Program-made: the position numbers and the translations under genes
Shown: positions 19,219-28,797 of the stretch, in pieces
Layout of the letters: each line of letters starts with the position of its first letter
Position numbering within the stretch: the first letter of the stretch is position 1
The notes under the pieces: model-generated
The model's database searches: none
The model's input: only the letters and a program-made list of their open reading frames with translations
What the model was told of the DNA's origin: nothing
NCBI GenBank assembly: GCA_002110465.1
Contig: NEED01000001.1
Span: forward strand, 1 to 64,000
Length of the DNA: 64,000 nt
From: an unicellular cyanobacterium SU2
GTDB lineage: Bacteria > Cyanobacteriota > Cyanobacteriia > Cyanobacteriales > Microcystaceae
Reading direction: 5' to 3'

Positions 19219-19386
19219 ATGAAAATTCAAGCTATTCTTTGGCAAGAAGATGGTGGTGTTTGATGTCGTTCAGTTCCTACTCTCCCAGGATGTCATGCTT
19301 GGGGACATAGCTATGAACATCTCTTAGAAATGCTAAAAGATGCCATTCAAGGTTGGTTAAAAGTTGCTAGTCAAAGAACAGTCTAA
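19219..19386 (+). pseudogene. HicB-like antitoxin remnant with in-frame stop
   Basis: From an ATG at 19219 the frame reads MKIQAILWQEDGGV, then TGA (19261-19263), then CRSVPTLPGCHAWGHSYEHL and onward to TAA at 19384-19386. The SVPTLPGCHAWG and LLEMLKDAIQGWL segments are typical of the small HicB-type antitoxins common in cyanobacteria, where the interrupted position is normally Trp, so a TGG to TGA change is likely. The C-terminus also looks short. No HicA toxin is next to it. The remaining ~275 bases up to the next gene hold no recognisable gene. Confidence 0.75.
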
Positions 19387-19662
19387 TCTTTGATAATCTC
19401 TTTTTGTATTATGTTTGTAAGAAAAATTAGTCTCCTGTCAGCACTTTTTTAAAAACGGTAACATTTAATACCAAAAAAAGCTAAAAAATCCTCAATTTAT
19501 CAAGAATTATTCTTAATAATTAATGAAAGAATGGGGGTTTACAAGGTTGTAGTATTCATGGTACTATTTTAAGGTGGTTAAATGATAAGATGCCATTTTT
19601 GTGCTTGAAACTCCCTGAGAGTGTATAGTTCAACTTGTTAAACTTAGGTAAAAGTTTGGGAA

Positions 19663-20994
19663 TTACTTTTTCTCAGGGTGGATGTAATCAACAAAGTAAA
19701 ACTTAGGTTCAAGCCACCATTTTAGCCAACTATAAACCCCTAATCCTAATAAAGCTATTCCGACTAAAGGTAAACCAACATTCAACCGAAGATTATCAGG
19801 GAAAATTGCCACACTGGTAACAGTTAAGACAAAATAAACTAAGAGAATCATCTTAATTTGTTGAATTCTTTTTAGGGCATTGCGGCAACTGTGACAATGT
19901 TGAGTATGTTGATGATAGCGATCGAGTAATTCTCGACGATTATCATTCATAAAAGGTAGTGACGGGTTAATTCCCACTTGACTCCAAGGAAGTTGACCCC
20001 CACAATATTGATCGAACCATTTGCGAAATTCAATAACCAAACGATCAGCACTGGTAGGCAATTTATAAATCGATTTCCAATTGTCTGTTTCTTGTCGTTG
20101 TTGCAGAAAATATTCTTGTTGGTGCAATACAATCATATCCCCATCAAGCACAGCATTTCGTGTTTTTATATGTTCCCACCAACGGGGAATAATCTTATGA
20201 AGTGTCTTAGCAAAATTACGCGTAAATAGAGCAACAATTCTCGATTTTCCAGGGGACACAGGAACACAATAAGTTACCAGTCCTAATTGATTTCCTTTAT
20301 TACCTAATTTAATAGCATATTCTAAACGATTAGGCGGTTCAAAGGTAATAGTGGTATTAAACCGTCCTTCGGTTTTAGCTTCGATCAAATCTGGGGTTGA
20401 CTGAAGAATCTTCATTGGAATCGGTCTAGCTTGATTGCGTTTTCCTTGCACTCCATGATGGGTAAAGGGAACATGACTAGGGTCGGCTACATTTTCCACT
20501 AAAGTTTGCCAATCATAGGCTAAGTCTCGCACAAAGGAAGACCAGACAAACCCTTTACTTTCATCAATTTGAGGAGAAAGGGGTAAGGAAGTTTGATCAG
20601 CTAATTCCTTAGAATTAATATCAGGCCAGACCCATAGTAAATCCTGAACCTCTTGGCAAGGAAATCGAAGACAAGCAAAATTCTCTTGATTTCTAGTCAC
20701 TAAATCGGAATTTTCTGCTTGGGGAATTCGTTGACAAATCCCTTTTTCATTAAACTCCCATCCGTGATAACTACACATTAAATGACCAGTTTTTTCATCA
20801 ATGCGACCTTCACTTAATGGGGCGAGACGGTGAGGACATTGATCTAAAAAAACTTGGTAAGTAGAAGAATAAGAAGGTTTCCAAATAACTAAACGTAACC
20901 CTAATAAGGTCACCGGAGTAGGTCTGTGGGGATCGAGATCTTCAATAGGGGATAGAGGATACCAATGTTGAAAAAAATTAAACTGTTCTTCCAT
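19663..20994 (-). CDS. Rieske non-heme iron oxygenase, pheophorbide a oxygenase/Tic55-like
   Basis: 443 aa. The Rieske [2Fe-2S] ligands are Cys53-x-His55 (CPHR) and Cys74/His77 (CSYHGW). The mononuclear iron site is Asn168-x2-Asp171-x2-His174-x4-His179 (ENVADPSHVPFTHH). The C-terminal part has a Cys-x-x-Cys (CHSC) and two membrane helices (about 382-425). This is the layout of the PAO/PTC52/Tic55/CAO group that acts on chlorophyll-type tetrapyrroles in plastids. Cyanobacterial substrates are mostly unproven. It is convergent with chlB and divergent from the ferritin-like gene. The start ATG at 20994 has a short upstream AT-rich promoter region. Confidence 0.9.
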   Translation of the reverse strand: MEEQFNFFQHWYPLSPIEDLDPHRPTPVTLLGLRLVIWKPSYSSTYQVFLDQCPHRLAPLSEGRIDEKTGHLMCSYHGWEFNEKGICQRIPQAENSDLVTRNQENFACLRFPCQEVQDLLWVWPDINSKELADQTSLPLSPQIDESKGFVWSSFVRDLAYDWQTLVENVADPSHVPFTHHGVQGKRNQARPIPMKILQSTPDLIEAKTEGRFNTTITFEPPNRLEYAIKLGNKGNQLGLVTYCVPVSPGKSRIVALFTRNFAKTLHKIIPRWWEHIKTRNAVLDGDMIVLHQQEYFLQQRQETDNWKSIYKLPTSADRLVIEFRKWFDQYCGGQLPWSQVGINPSLPFMNDNRRELLDRYHQHTQHCHSCRNALKRIQQIKMILLVYFVLTVTSVAIFPDNLRLNVGLPLVGIALLGLGVYSWLKWWLEPKFYFVDYIHPEKK

Positions 20995-21212
20995 AATTAT
21001 TGCTAAGGAGTCAAAATAAACAACTAGGGATAGTTTCTATCCATTTATATTTAGTTTAATATGACTAAACTTTAGGGAATCACCCTTAATTTACCAAGTT
21101 TAAATTATACCAAAATTTCTGATAAATAGGTTTATTAGTAACTCAGGTTCATTAAAATTACAATTTTGTTAAAATACAGAATAGTTAATTTGAGAGCCTT
21201 GGTAACGCAATT

Positions 21213-22097
21213 ATGACCGTCTCCTATCCTAGCAAACTTCACAATGGAATGAATGCTCGCGAGATTCTTAAACGGGTCGTTAGTAATCGTGAAATTCATT
21301 TGATTACGCTTAATCGCTACCGTTACAATGAACAACGCAGTTGCAAAGATTTAACTGATGTTATTGAAAAACTCAATGGTCAACCCAAAGAGTTAGTTCA
21401 AGACTTATCTCGTCATGTTTCTGATGAAGCGCGTCATGCGATGTGGTTAACGGATTTATTGGTAGACTTAGGGGCTGATATTGGAACGCCTCCAGGTGTC
21501 TCTTATATTGATGAATTTGAACGCTTAATTGAGCCAGATACAAATAAAGATCCAAGTCAAATAGAAGAGGGATTAATCTACGCATTAGCCGCGATTAATG
21601 TTACTGAAAAACGGGGATGTGAGTATTTTTCTGCTCATATTCATGCTTTAAGAAATGCTCCCCAAACTGAAGAAAATATTAAAATTAGAGAAACTCTTGA
21701 GAAAATTTTTCCAGAAGAAGCTGGTCATGTTCGTTGGGGAAATTCTTGGCTAACAAAAATGGCGAAGAAAAGTCCAAAATATCAAGAAAAAGTAGAACAA
21801 GCCAAACGTAAATATACCGCCATTGAAAACGCAGCCTATCAAGCGGGAATGGATATTATGGCAGGGGCAGAATTGCGCCGTTTAAATAACATCATGGACA
21901 TTACTAATACCTTACCTGTCTGGGAAAGACCTCAATATTTAATGCAGTATCTCCCTGCAAGTTTACTAAATCCTCAATTACAACAGACTCGTTTTCAGGC
22001 TGCAAAAAGGGCTTGGGATAAAAATCCCCAAGACTTTATTGAAAAATTTGTTCCGATGTTTTTAGACGGATTAAATTCATCAAAATCTGCTAAGTAA
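21213..22097 (+). CDS. Ferritin-like di-iron protein, cyanobacterial
   Basis: A 294-aa, mostly helical, soluble protein. Metal-ligand spacing is visible as Glu40 (RYNEQR), Glu72 and His75 (SDEARH), Glu132 or Glu137 (TEKRGCEYF), and Glu169 with His172 (PEEAGH). This matches a four-helix-bundle di-iron site of the ferritin/rubrerythrin superfamily. I do not see the AcsF/MagE signature. A role as an oxidase, oxygenase or iron/oxygen sensor is possible; none is shown. It sits beside the Rieske oxygenase and close to chlB, which may point to tetrapyrrole metabolism. Confidence 0.82.
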   Translation: MTVSYPSKLHNGMNAREILKRVVSNREIHLITLNRYRYNEQRSCKDLTDVIEKLNGQPKELVQDLSRHVSDEARHAMWLTDLLVDLGADIGTPPGVSYIDEFERLIEPDTNKDPSQIEEGLIYALAAINVTEKRGCEYFSAHIHALRNAPQTEENIKIRETLEKIFPEEAGHVRWGNSWLTKMAKKSPKYQEKVEQAKRKYTAIENAAYQAGMDIMAGAELRRLNNIMDITNTLPVWERPQYLMQYLPASLLNPQLQQTRFQAAKRAWDKNPQDFIEKFVPMFLDGLNSSKSAK

Positions 22098-22142
22098 ATC
22101 AAACCTTTTTGGGTCAAGGTGTTTAACTAAATGCCTTGACAA

Positions 22143-22922
22143 CTAATTATTTAATAAAGAGTTTCTAAAAGATGAATCCCTGACCTTCTCAATTATCTTT
22201 TTGAGTTTAGGGTAATGGGAACCTTTCCAATAAATTTGACTGCATTCAGTACATTGATAAAATTCATTATAATATTGTTTAGTGAGAGGTTCTAACTTGT
22301 CTATTATGACTTCTTTTTTGACTGAAATAATTAATCCATTACAACGTAAACAGCGTTTGAAAGGACTAATTTTAGATGATAAATTAAAACGACGTAAGAC
22401 TTCTATTAGTTGTGATTCAGTGTCTTTTCCCCGTATCCAATAACCATGAATTACTAAAGAACGTTTGAGTAAAGCGATATCACGAGTTAGTATAATTCGC
22501 TGTTGTTGATGGGAAATCTTGGCTAATTCTTCATCTGAATAGTTATTAAGATAAAGGGTATTAAATCCTAGTAACCTCATCTGCGTGGCTAATTTTCCTA
22601 AGTGAACATCTAAGACAAAGTGCGGATATAGTATGCGATCGCGTAATAAATTATTACTGATTTCTAAACTAGAGAAATGAGGATAAATACTAAAATAATC
22701 TTTTGCTTTTACCCTATAAGAAAAATCAACCGATTCGCCATTGACTAAAATTAATTCTACTTCAGGATGAGGAACACCTAGAGACTCAATAGTATCTTTA
22801 ATAGAAGGGTTTCCTTTAAAAAAGTAGGCAAAAGTTTCTTGTCGTCTTTTTTTAGGAAGAAAATCATTGAGAGAAGCATAAAAACGAAAATTTGCAAAAT
22901 TTATTTTGTTTATTTGTATCAT
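22143..22922 (-). CDS. Mut7-C RNase-domain protein with N-terminal ubiquitin-like domain
   Basis: 259 aa. Residues 1-95 fit the Ub-like Mut7-C N-domain (beta-grasp, with GESVDFSYRVKAKD). Residues 100-240 are a Mut7-C/PIN-like nuclease domain with acidic Asp105 (VLDVHLGKLA), Asp130 and Asp148 (ILTRDIALL). A zinc ribbon is formed by Cys191/Cys194 and Cys224/Cys227. Predicted to cleave RNA; bacterial targets are unknown. It converges on the ferritin-like gene with a 45-base gap. Confidence 0.85.
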   Translation of the reverse strand: MIQINKINFANFRFYASLNDFLPKKRRQETFAYFFKGNPSIKDTIESLGVPHPEVELILVNGESVDFSYRVKAKDYFSIYPHFSSLEISNNLLRDRILYPHFVLDVHLGKLATQMRLLGFNTLYLNNYSDEELAKISHQQQRIILTRDIALLKRSLVIHGYWIRGKDTESQLIEVLRRFNLSSKISPFKRCLRCNGLIISVKKEVIIDKLEPLTKQYYNEFYQCTECSQIYWKGSHYPKLKKIIEKVRDSSFRNSLLNN

Positions 22923-23354
22923 GTTATCATGATTTTAACCGCTAAGTCTTTGGAGGATTACAATCTCTATTTTATTAATCGATTAATTTTGGTAAGAGAA
23001 AAGCTTCTAAGTCCTAACACATAACTCATGCTGAGAAGGGCTAAAGCCCTTACTACAAACTTTATCTTGGCTTATACTCTTTCATCGATCTACTTCTATT
23101 CCACTTTAGAAAGTCAAGGTGTTATTAAATCCGTTTTGAGTTAATATTTTTATCTTAATCTAAAAAATTTTTAAATAATATAAAAAATTTTATAATACTT
23201 AAAATTCCTTAAAATTCCTTAAATGTTAAAGACTTGATTCTGATCCATTTAAGATCGTATAGTTTAACATGAGGGAATAAATTTCAGGAGTAATTTACAC
23301 TTTGGGGCTGCTCTCTGAGTTTTTTTACTTATTACCTGATAACTAACAATTATT
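22923..23354. other. 432-bp intergenic region
   Basis: Very AT-rich. It contains one copy of the dispersed palindromic element (23036-23060), an exact 10-bp tandem AAAATTCCTT x2 (23201-23220) preceded by two AAAAAATTTT-like blocks, and presumably the promoter of the downstream methyltransferase. No gene is supported. Confidence 0.45.
23036..23060. repeat. Dispersed palindromic repeat, copy 1
   Basis: AAGGGCTAAAGCCCTT followed by ACTACAAAC. The same hairpin plus TTACTACAAA tail occurs at 34592, 47791 and 47894 (with the stem inverted in the last two). Confidence 0.75.
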
Positions 23355-24278
23355 ATGACAGCTTCTTCGTTTCCAACTAAATCTAACTTAGCTTCTCACC
23401 TAATTAATGGAATTTTAGACATTAAACCTTTAGCTAAATTTGCCAAACATCAAGCCCGCAAAATGATTATTAATCGGGCAGAAAAAATAGGAGTTCCTTG
23501 GCGAGAAAATGTCCGTCAATTAAGTAAGCACGACTGGGCAGAAGAATTAGCTACCATAGAAAATCTAGACTTAATCTATCCTGATTATTATTTATGTTCT
23601 TTTCATGCTTATGAAACCGGAAATTTAAGTTGGGAATCAGCCTTAGAAGTCGAGTCTGCCGCCTATGCAGTTCATGCAAGTATTTGGCCTGAAGCAGGGG
23701 TGAATGGAGATTCTCGCTTACGTCAGAATTATCACGAAATATTAACTCAACAATTAACGATTTCTCCGCAATCTATTTTAGATATTGGTTGTAGTGTAGG
23801 AATGAGTACCTTTCCCCTACAAGATCTTTATCCCCAAGCTAAGATAACTGGATTAGATTTATCTGCTTATCATTTAGCGGTTGCTCAGTACCAAAGTAGA
23901 CAAAGAAATGCTAATATTAATTGGGTTCATGGTGCGGCTGAATCTACCCAATTACCAGAGGGATCTTTTGACTTAGTTTCTGCCTTTTTATTGTTCCATG
24001 AATTGCCCCAAAAACAAGCTAAAGAGATCTTTAAAGAAGCAAGTCGTTTGTTGCGTCCTGGTGGATATTTTACCATGATGGATATGAATCCTCGCGCTGA
24101 AGCATTCGGCAAAATGCCTCCCTATGTCTTTACCTTACTGAAGAGTACCGAACCCTATTTAGACGAATATTTCACGTTAGATGTAACCACGGCTTTAATT
24201 GATGCAGGATTTAATCCTCCTCAAATTACTTCTATGAGTCCTCGTCATCGAACTATCGTTGCACAAAAACAACAATAG
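23355..24278 (+). CDS. Class I SAM-dependent methyltransferase
   Basis: 307 aa. The SAM-binding motif I is LDIGCSVGMSTFPL near residue 143, followed by the acidic motif ITGLDLSAYHL. The post-I FDLVSAFLLFHELP and RLLRPGGYFTMMDMN segments are those of UbiE/Coq5-like small-molecule methyltransferases. The N-terminal 130 residues (with WRENVRQLSKHDW) are an extra helical part seen in some cyanobacterial homologues. Substrate unknown. Stands alone on the plus strand. Confidence 0.85.
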   Translation: MTASSFPTKSNLASHLINGILDIKPLAKFAKHQARKMIINRAEKIGVPWRENVRQLSKHDWAEELATIENLDLIYPDYYLCSFHAYETGNLSWESALEVESAAYAVHASIWPEAGVNGDSRLRQNYHEILTQQLTISPQSILDIGCSVGMSTFPLQDLYPQAKITGLDLSAYHLAVAQYQSRQRNANINWVHGAAESTQLPEGSFDLVSAFLLFHELPQKQAKEIFKEASRLLRPGGYFTMMDMNPRAEAFGKMPPYVFTLLKSTEPYLDEYFTLDVTTALIDAGFNPPQITSMSPRHRTIVAQKQQ

Positions 24279-24425
24279 GTAATAAAGATAGAGCACATCG
24301 AAACAGTGAATGGGAAATAGGGTTATATTTTTACGATAACTGGGTTCAAATTGATTTGCTTTATGTTTTTTGTTAAGTCTTTCTGTATTGCTGCAAGATA
24401 TCAGTAGTCTTAGAGAAACTTTACT

Positions 24426-25061
24426 TTAGCAATTATAATTGTTCTTTAACCATTGACGAAACTCACCAAGTAAAGTGTTTTCTCCCGTTTCCCCCCTTCT
24501 TTTGAGAAACCTTAAAATCAGTGATTTAGATAAAATTGGCAAAACCTGAGAAAATTCGTGTTCTTTATAACCGCCTTCTTCTAAACAATAAATAAACAAG
24601 TCTTGATCATCAAACCGCCAAATTTCTCCCACTCCTAAAGCTTGATAAATACTTAAGCGATTTAAAGAACTGCTAGTAATATCAATCTCAATGGCTAAAT
24701 CCGGCGTAGGATCTACCTTAAAATCAAAATTAATTTTACCTCGCATTAAAGCCTCATTTGTGATGTAATAACACTTATCGGGTTCTATTCCTTTTTGTAG
24801 ATCTTCTCGACTCAGAGTTGTTGAACAAAGACTTAATATGTCTATTCCTAATACCTCCGTTGTTGCTTGTACTAATCTTCCTAAAAAACCTTTATTGATT
24901 TCATGTTCTGGTAACGGAGTCATAATTTCGAGGATTCCTTGGTCATAGGTTAATGTCTTGCTAGGATTTTCTCCTAAATCTAAAGCTAACCCTTGATAAG
25001 TTTCCCATCGAACTCCGTTTAAGACAGTTGTGGATTCTGGTTTAAGTAAGGTTTTAGTCAT
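24426..25061 (-). CDS. Uma2 family (DUF820) restriction-endonuclease-like protein
   Basis: 211 aa from the ATG at 25061 (MTKTLLKPE); upstream in-frame Met codons run back into the phoX-like gene and are not credible. The PD-(D/E)XK core is visible as Glu/His near PLPEHEINKG, PTPDLAIEID, and ALGVGEIWRFD. Uma2 genes are present in tens of copies in cyanobacteria and are often linked to mobile or decaying DNA, though their biochemical role is unclear. It lies 67 bases downstream of the phosphatase gene on the same strand. Confidence 0.85.
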   Translation of the reverse strand: MTKTLLKPESTTVLNGVRWETYQGLALDLGENPSKTLTYDQGILEIMTPLPEHEINKGFLGRLVQATTEVLGIDILSLCSTTLSREDLQKGIEPDKCYYITNEALMRGKINFDFKVDPTPDLAIEIDITSSSLNRLSIYQALGVGEIWRFDDQDLFIYCLEEGGYKEHEFSQVLPILSKSLILRFLKRRGETGENTLLGEFRQWLKNNYNC

Positions 25062-25128
25062 CGTATTTTGGTAACTTATAAATATAATTGAAGCAACTCT
25101 ATTAAGTTTTAGATTATCTAGATTTTTT

Positions 25129-27351
25129 TTAACCGTTGGGAATTGTCCCGTGATCAATTCTCCTAATAGCAATAACTGCTGGTCGCGGTGGATCATTAGG
25201 CTGTTTACTTGGCCAATTAGACCCCAGAGGAACCGTTCTTTCTTGAATGAATTCTTGACCTGATGTAGTCAACAAAGCGAACTGACGAACTTCTGAAGCG
25301 AGATCAACACGAGTTCCATTTCTTTCCCCAGGATGTTGTACCGAAAAGAAGAGGGTTTTTTGATCTTGGGTAAACCAGGGGCCGGTCATTTCCACTTCCA
25401 TCGGACCGATCGCAAAGGGATAAGCGTTACCCTGACTGACTCCCGATAGGGGAAGATACCACACAGCATTATTACCAAATAATCCTACTCGATCTTTGGT
25501 GCTTATCGGTTGACCATCTTTAGTCCGACTGCTGATTTCCCGATTTTGGCTACTGGTGGACATATCCGTCACCATCCACAGATTGCCATTGTTATCAAAT
25601 TCTAAGTTATCGGGGTTAGAAAACCCTAATCCTCCTTCGGCTGGTTCTCCCCCTGCGACGAATAATTCCCACCGAAAGGTCATAGAACTTGAATCATTGT
25701 TATCTTCTTGTAGTCGCAAAATCCATCCGAATTCATAATCTGTCTCCCCATTAGGACTTCGGAAAATCTCCGTGTCTGGCCCTCCATCTCCCCCTGGACT
25801 ACCAGAGGTAAAGGTGACATATAGGGTTCCATCCGGGGTAATTTCTGTGTCTTCAGGCCGCGCTGTACAGGTAATTCCAGCCGCATTTGCTGCAAAATGA
25901 GCATCGATTAGGATTGCACCTTGCTTTTCTTGGCTATTCCCTAGGTAAAGATCATTGAGGGTTTTAAATTGTTTTTTAAAGGCAATAATGTCTTTATCTT
26001 CGGTGACTTTAATCATTCCCCCTTCGGTTCGATTTGGGTTAGGTAAAGTTACTAAATTTCCTTGGACTTGGGAAGGCAATACAGGATTAATTGTAGTATC
26101 AGTATTTAAAGGAATCCATTGACCTGTTCCATCGGGTTTAAATACTGCCCCATAGAGCATTCCTTGTTTCATTAAGCGGGAGTTTTTTTTGTCTTTGGTG
26201 TTAGTAATTATTTGGTCAGAAAGAAATTTATAAAGGTGTCCGCCTCGGCGATCGCATCCTGAATAAACGGCAAGTTTTTGTCCTTTAAAAGCTCGAAAAG
26301 CTACGGCTTCATGACGATAGCGTCCTAACCAAGTATGTTTAGTTCCATAGTCTGAGGGATTTGTGGGGTCAATTTCTACCATCCAACCATATTTATTCCC
26401 TGCTAATCCAAAGACATTCCCACGTCCATCCACTAATTTATTATTAATAACAAAAGGAGTTTGAGAAGGATCTAATGAGGAACCATCAGCCATGACGGGT
26501 TCAGGCACTTGATATTGAATATTTTCTTCGGCACTGAGAACCGTTCCCCAAGGAGTTGTACCCCCGGCACAGTTTTGAAATGTTCCGATAATCTTATTCC
26601 CTAAATTGTCTTCATAGCCTAGTTTTTTTGCTTTCTCAAATACCGCTACCCCAGGACCAGTAGCTTTTAAATAATTGTCATCTTCTAACCCAGAAATTCC
26701 AGTAATCCGGCGATCAACATTAGAATAGGTTCGTTCCCATTTCCCTTGGGAATTTTTAGCAATAGAAATAACCCCCATTCCTTGATCAATTAATCCTTCT
26801 TGGGAAATTAACTTAATTTGCTCTTTTAATGGCTCATTATCTGATAATGCAAAGGCATTAATTGTCCCATTTTTGTCTTTTATTTTGGCTCTTACTTCAG
26901 TAAAAGGAAGAGATTTACCGATAACTTTTTCGTAGGTATCCATCCAAGTTTTGCCACTAATATATTCAAAATTAATGGTTAACAATCCTTGGTTTGGGCT
27001 AGTTTCAATTAAGGATAGATAATCATTGTTATAACCAAAGCGAGACTCTCCAATAGGATCACCCCACATCCCAATAACATCATAGGTAAAGCCTTCAGGT
27101 AGAATTACATCGTCAACTAATTCGTAGGTTTTGTACTCTGTTTTTTGTTGTTCATCGCTAAGATTTTCAACATTTAAAGGAATAGCAATTTTCAAAGGAT
27201 TAAAACTTAATTTATCTAGGGGGTTTGGAGATTGAGCTACTGCACTAGAAGAAATTAAAGATATTTTTCGGATTGGTTGAGATTGGTTGAAGAGAATTGT
27301 ACCAGTTCCCACCCCTAAAAACAATAAAAAATCTCGTTTTTTCATACTCAT
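25129..27351 (-). CDS. PhoX-family (DUF839) phosphatase, exported
   Basis: A 740-aa beta-propeller-type phosphatase. The N-terminus MSMKKRDFLLFLGVG resembles a Tat signal but has Lys-Arg instead of Arg-Arg. The central block NCAGGTTPWGTVLSAEEN carries the Cys/Glu residues used by PhoX for its Fe/Ca centre, and WLGRYRHEAVAF and YSGCDRRGGHLYKF follow. PhoX enzymes release phosphate from monoesters in the periplasm and are usually Pho-regulated. I found no clear Pho box repeats upstream. The gene ends 67 bases before the Uma2 gene. Confidence 0.9.
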   Translation of the reverse strand: MSMKKRDFLLFLGVGTGTILFNQSQPIRKISLISSSAVAQSPNPLDKLSFNPLKIAIPLNVENLSDEQQKTEYKTYELVDDVILPEGFTYDVIGMWGDPIGESRFGYNNDYLSLIETSPNQGLLTINFEYISGKTWMDTYEKVIGKSLPFTEVRAKIKDKNGTINAFALSDNEPLKEQIKLISQEGLIDQGMGVISIAKNSQGKWERTYSNVDRRITGISGLEDDNYLKATGPGVAVFEKAKKLGYEDNLGNKIIGTFQNCAGGTTPWGTVLSAEENIQYQVPEPVMADGSSLDPSQTPFVINNKLVDGRGNVFGLAGNKYGWMVEIDPTNPSDYGTKHTWLGRYRHEAVAFRAFKGQKLAVYSGCDRRGGHLYKFLSDQIITNTKDKKNSRLMKQGMLYGAVFKPDGTGQWIPLNTDTTINPVLPSQVQGNLVTLPNPNRTEGGMIKVTEDKDIIAFKKQFKTLNDLYLGNSQEKQGAILIDAHFAANAAGITCTARPEDTEITPDGTLYVTFTSGSPGGDGGPDTEIFRSPNGETDYEFGWILRLQEDNNDSSSMTFRWELFVAGGEPAEGGLGFSNPDNLEFDNNGNLWMVTDMSTSSQNREISSRTKDGQPISTKDRVGLFGNNAVWYLPLSGVSQGNAYPFAIGPMEVEMTGPWFTQDQKTLFFSVQHPGERNGTRVDLASEVRQFALLTTSGQEFIQERTVPLGSNWPSKQPNDPPRPAVIAIRRIDHGTIPNG

Positions 27352-27827
27352 AATGTTGTGATTTATCTAATTTCTTTAGATACCTTTTAAATCCAATTGA
27401 TTTGAAAATCGATTGACTTTTTTTGAGTAAGGTAGGTATGATTAAACCTAAAAACTAAAAAATTTGTAGTCAGGAGTTTAGCCTTAATTATGGAACACTC
27501 TCAACCTCTAAAGAGATTACTACGAACCTTGATGTATACCTACCTATTTAATTATATCTGATCAATTAAATGAACTAAACACTTTACCTAAATTTAATAT
27601 AAAATTAACTTTATATTAAAAACATAATAAGTCTATTTTTGTTGAAGGTTTCAAGTGTCCCTCAACAGACCTAGATAATTAACTTCAGTTTTGTCCAACC
27701 ACTTACAATATAAATAGGATTTATCCTATAGATAATCATTTATTTTACATAATCAAAAAAATAATTTGTTATTATACTATTACCCTATAGTCGAATATCT
27801 TTAATCATCCAATAAACTCATAAGGTT
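27352..27827. other. 476-bp divergent intergenic region
   Basis: AT-rich DNA between the phosphatase gene and the gene at 27828, expected to hold both promoters. A 23-codon frame starting MEHSQPLKRLL at 27490 is too short to support. No hairpin or repeat of note. Confidence 0.35.
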
Positions 27828-28694
27828 ATGAGTCAGACAGAATCTTGGTTTAAAAATAGAGTTTGTATTTTAGCAACCATGCACAAAAAAGAGCAAGTGA
27901 TGGTTCGGCCACTAGAAGCGCAGTTGCAGATGCAAGTTATTATTCCTCAAGCATTTAATACAGATAGTTTTGGCACTTTTTCTAGAGAAATAAAACGGAT
28001 GGGAACTCAACTCGAAGCAGCCCGTCTTAAAGCACAACAAGTATTGGAAGTAACGGGGGAGTCATTAGCAGTTACTAGCGAAGGAAGTTTTTTTCCTCAT
28101 CCGATATTACCTTACTGTGCTTGCGATCGCGAGTTAGTGTTGTTACTTGATAAAACCAATGACATTGAAATTGTTGGAACTGAGATTTCTTTAGAAACTA
28201 ACTATTCTCATACCTCAGTGAAAACAGTTTCTGAGGCTTTAGCTTTTGCAGAAAAGGCAGGATTTCCATCTCATGGTTTAATTGTAATGGAAAGTCCTAA
28301 ACCACAAAAAAACGAGATGATTTTTAAGGGAATTGTTACCGAAGAGAAGTTAATTAATGCTGTTACCAAGGTAATGGAATCTTCTCCTAAAAAAACAGCC
28401 CATGTTGAAACTGATATGAGGGCAATGTATAATCCTAGCAGAATGAAAGTAATTGCCCAAGCGACCCATAATTTAATTGAAAAGATCCTTAATACTTGTC
28501 CTAATTGTAACTGGCCTGGATTCGATATTATCGAAACTATACCAGGATTAACTTGTGAAATTTGTCATTTTCCAACTGATTTAATTAAGTCTGAAATCTA
28601 TCAATGTAAAAAATGTAATTTTCAACAAACAAAAGATTTTCCTAATGGGGTTAAATTTGCTGACCCAACTTACTGTAATTATTGTAATCCTTAA
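27828..28694 (+). CDS. Conserved zinc-ribbon protein (DUF6671-like)
   Basis: 288 aa. The N-terminal two thirds have no motif I can name; CILATMHKKE, ARLKAQQVLEVTG and VETDMRAMYNPSRM look conserved. The C-terminal 60 residues hold four Cys-x2-Cys pairs (CPNC, CEIC, CKKC, CNYC), enough for two zinc ribbons. I associate this layout with the DUF6671 family from memory, with moderate certainty. No signal peptide or membrane helix. Possibly a nucleic-acid- or metal-handling protein; not shown. Confidence 0.65.
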   Translation: MSQTESWFKNRVCILATMHKKEQVMVRPLEAQLQMQVIIPQAFNTDSFGTFSREIKRMGTQLEAARLKAQQVLEVTGESLAVTSEGSFFPHPILPYCACDRELVLLLDKTNDIEIVGTEISLETNYSHTSVKTVSEALAFAEKAGFPSHGLIVMESPKPQKNEMIFKGIVTEEKLINAVTKVMESSPKKTAHVETDMRAMYNPSRMKVIAQATHNLIEKILNTCPNCNWPGFDIIETIPGLTCEICHFPTDLIKSEIYQCKKCNFQQTKDFPNGVKFADPTYCNYCNP

Positions 28695-28797
28695 CTAAAG
28701 TCTCTCAAATTTCTCTAAGAATACTTGTTGAAGTTGTTTCGTTTAGTGCTATTTTGGTTTATAATTGCTAAAAATTACAAAAATACTTTCTAAAAAT

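Noticed and set aside
25062-25196. Extended start of the Uma2 gene
   Set aside because: Would overlap the phosphatase gene; the conserved N-terminus begins at the ATG at 25061.
27352-27827. Pho box upstream of the PhoX-like gene
   Set aside because: No spaced repeats of the cyanobacterial Pho motif were seen on either strand.
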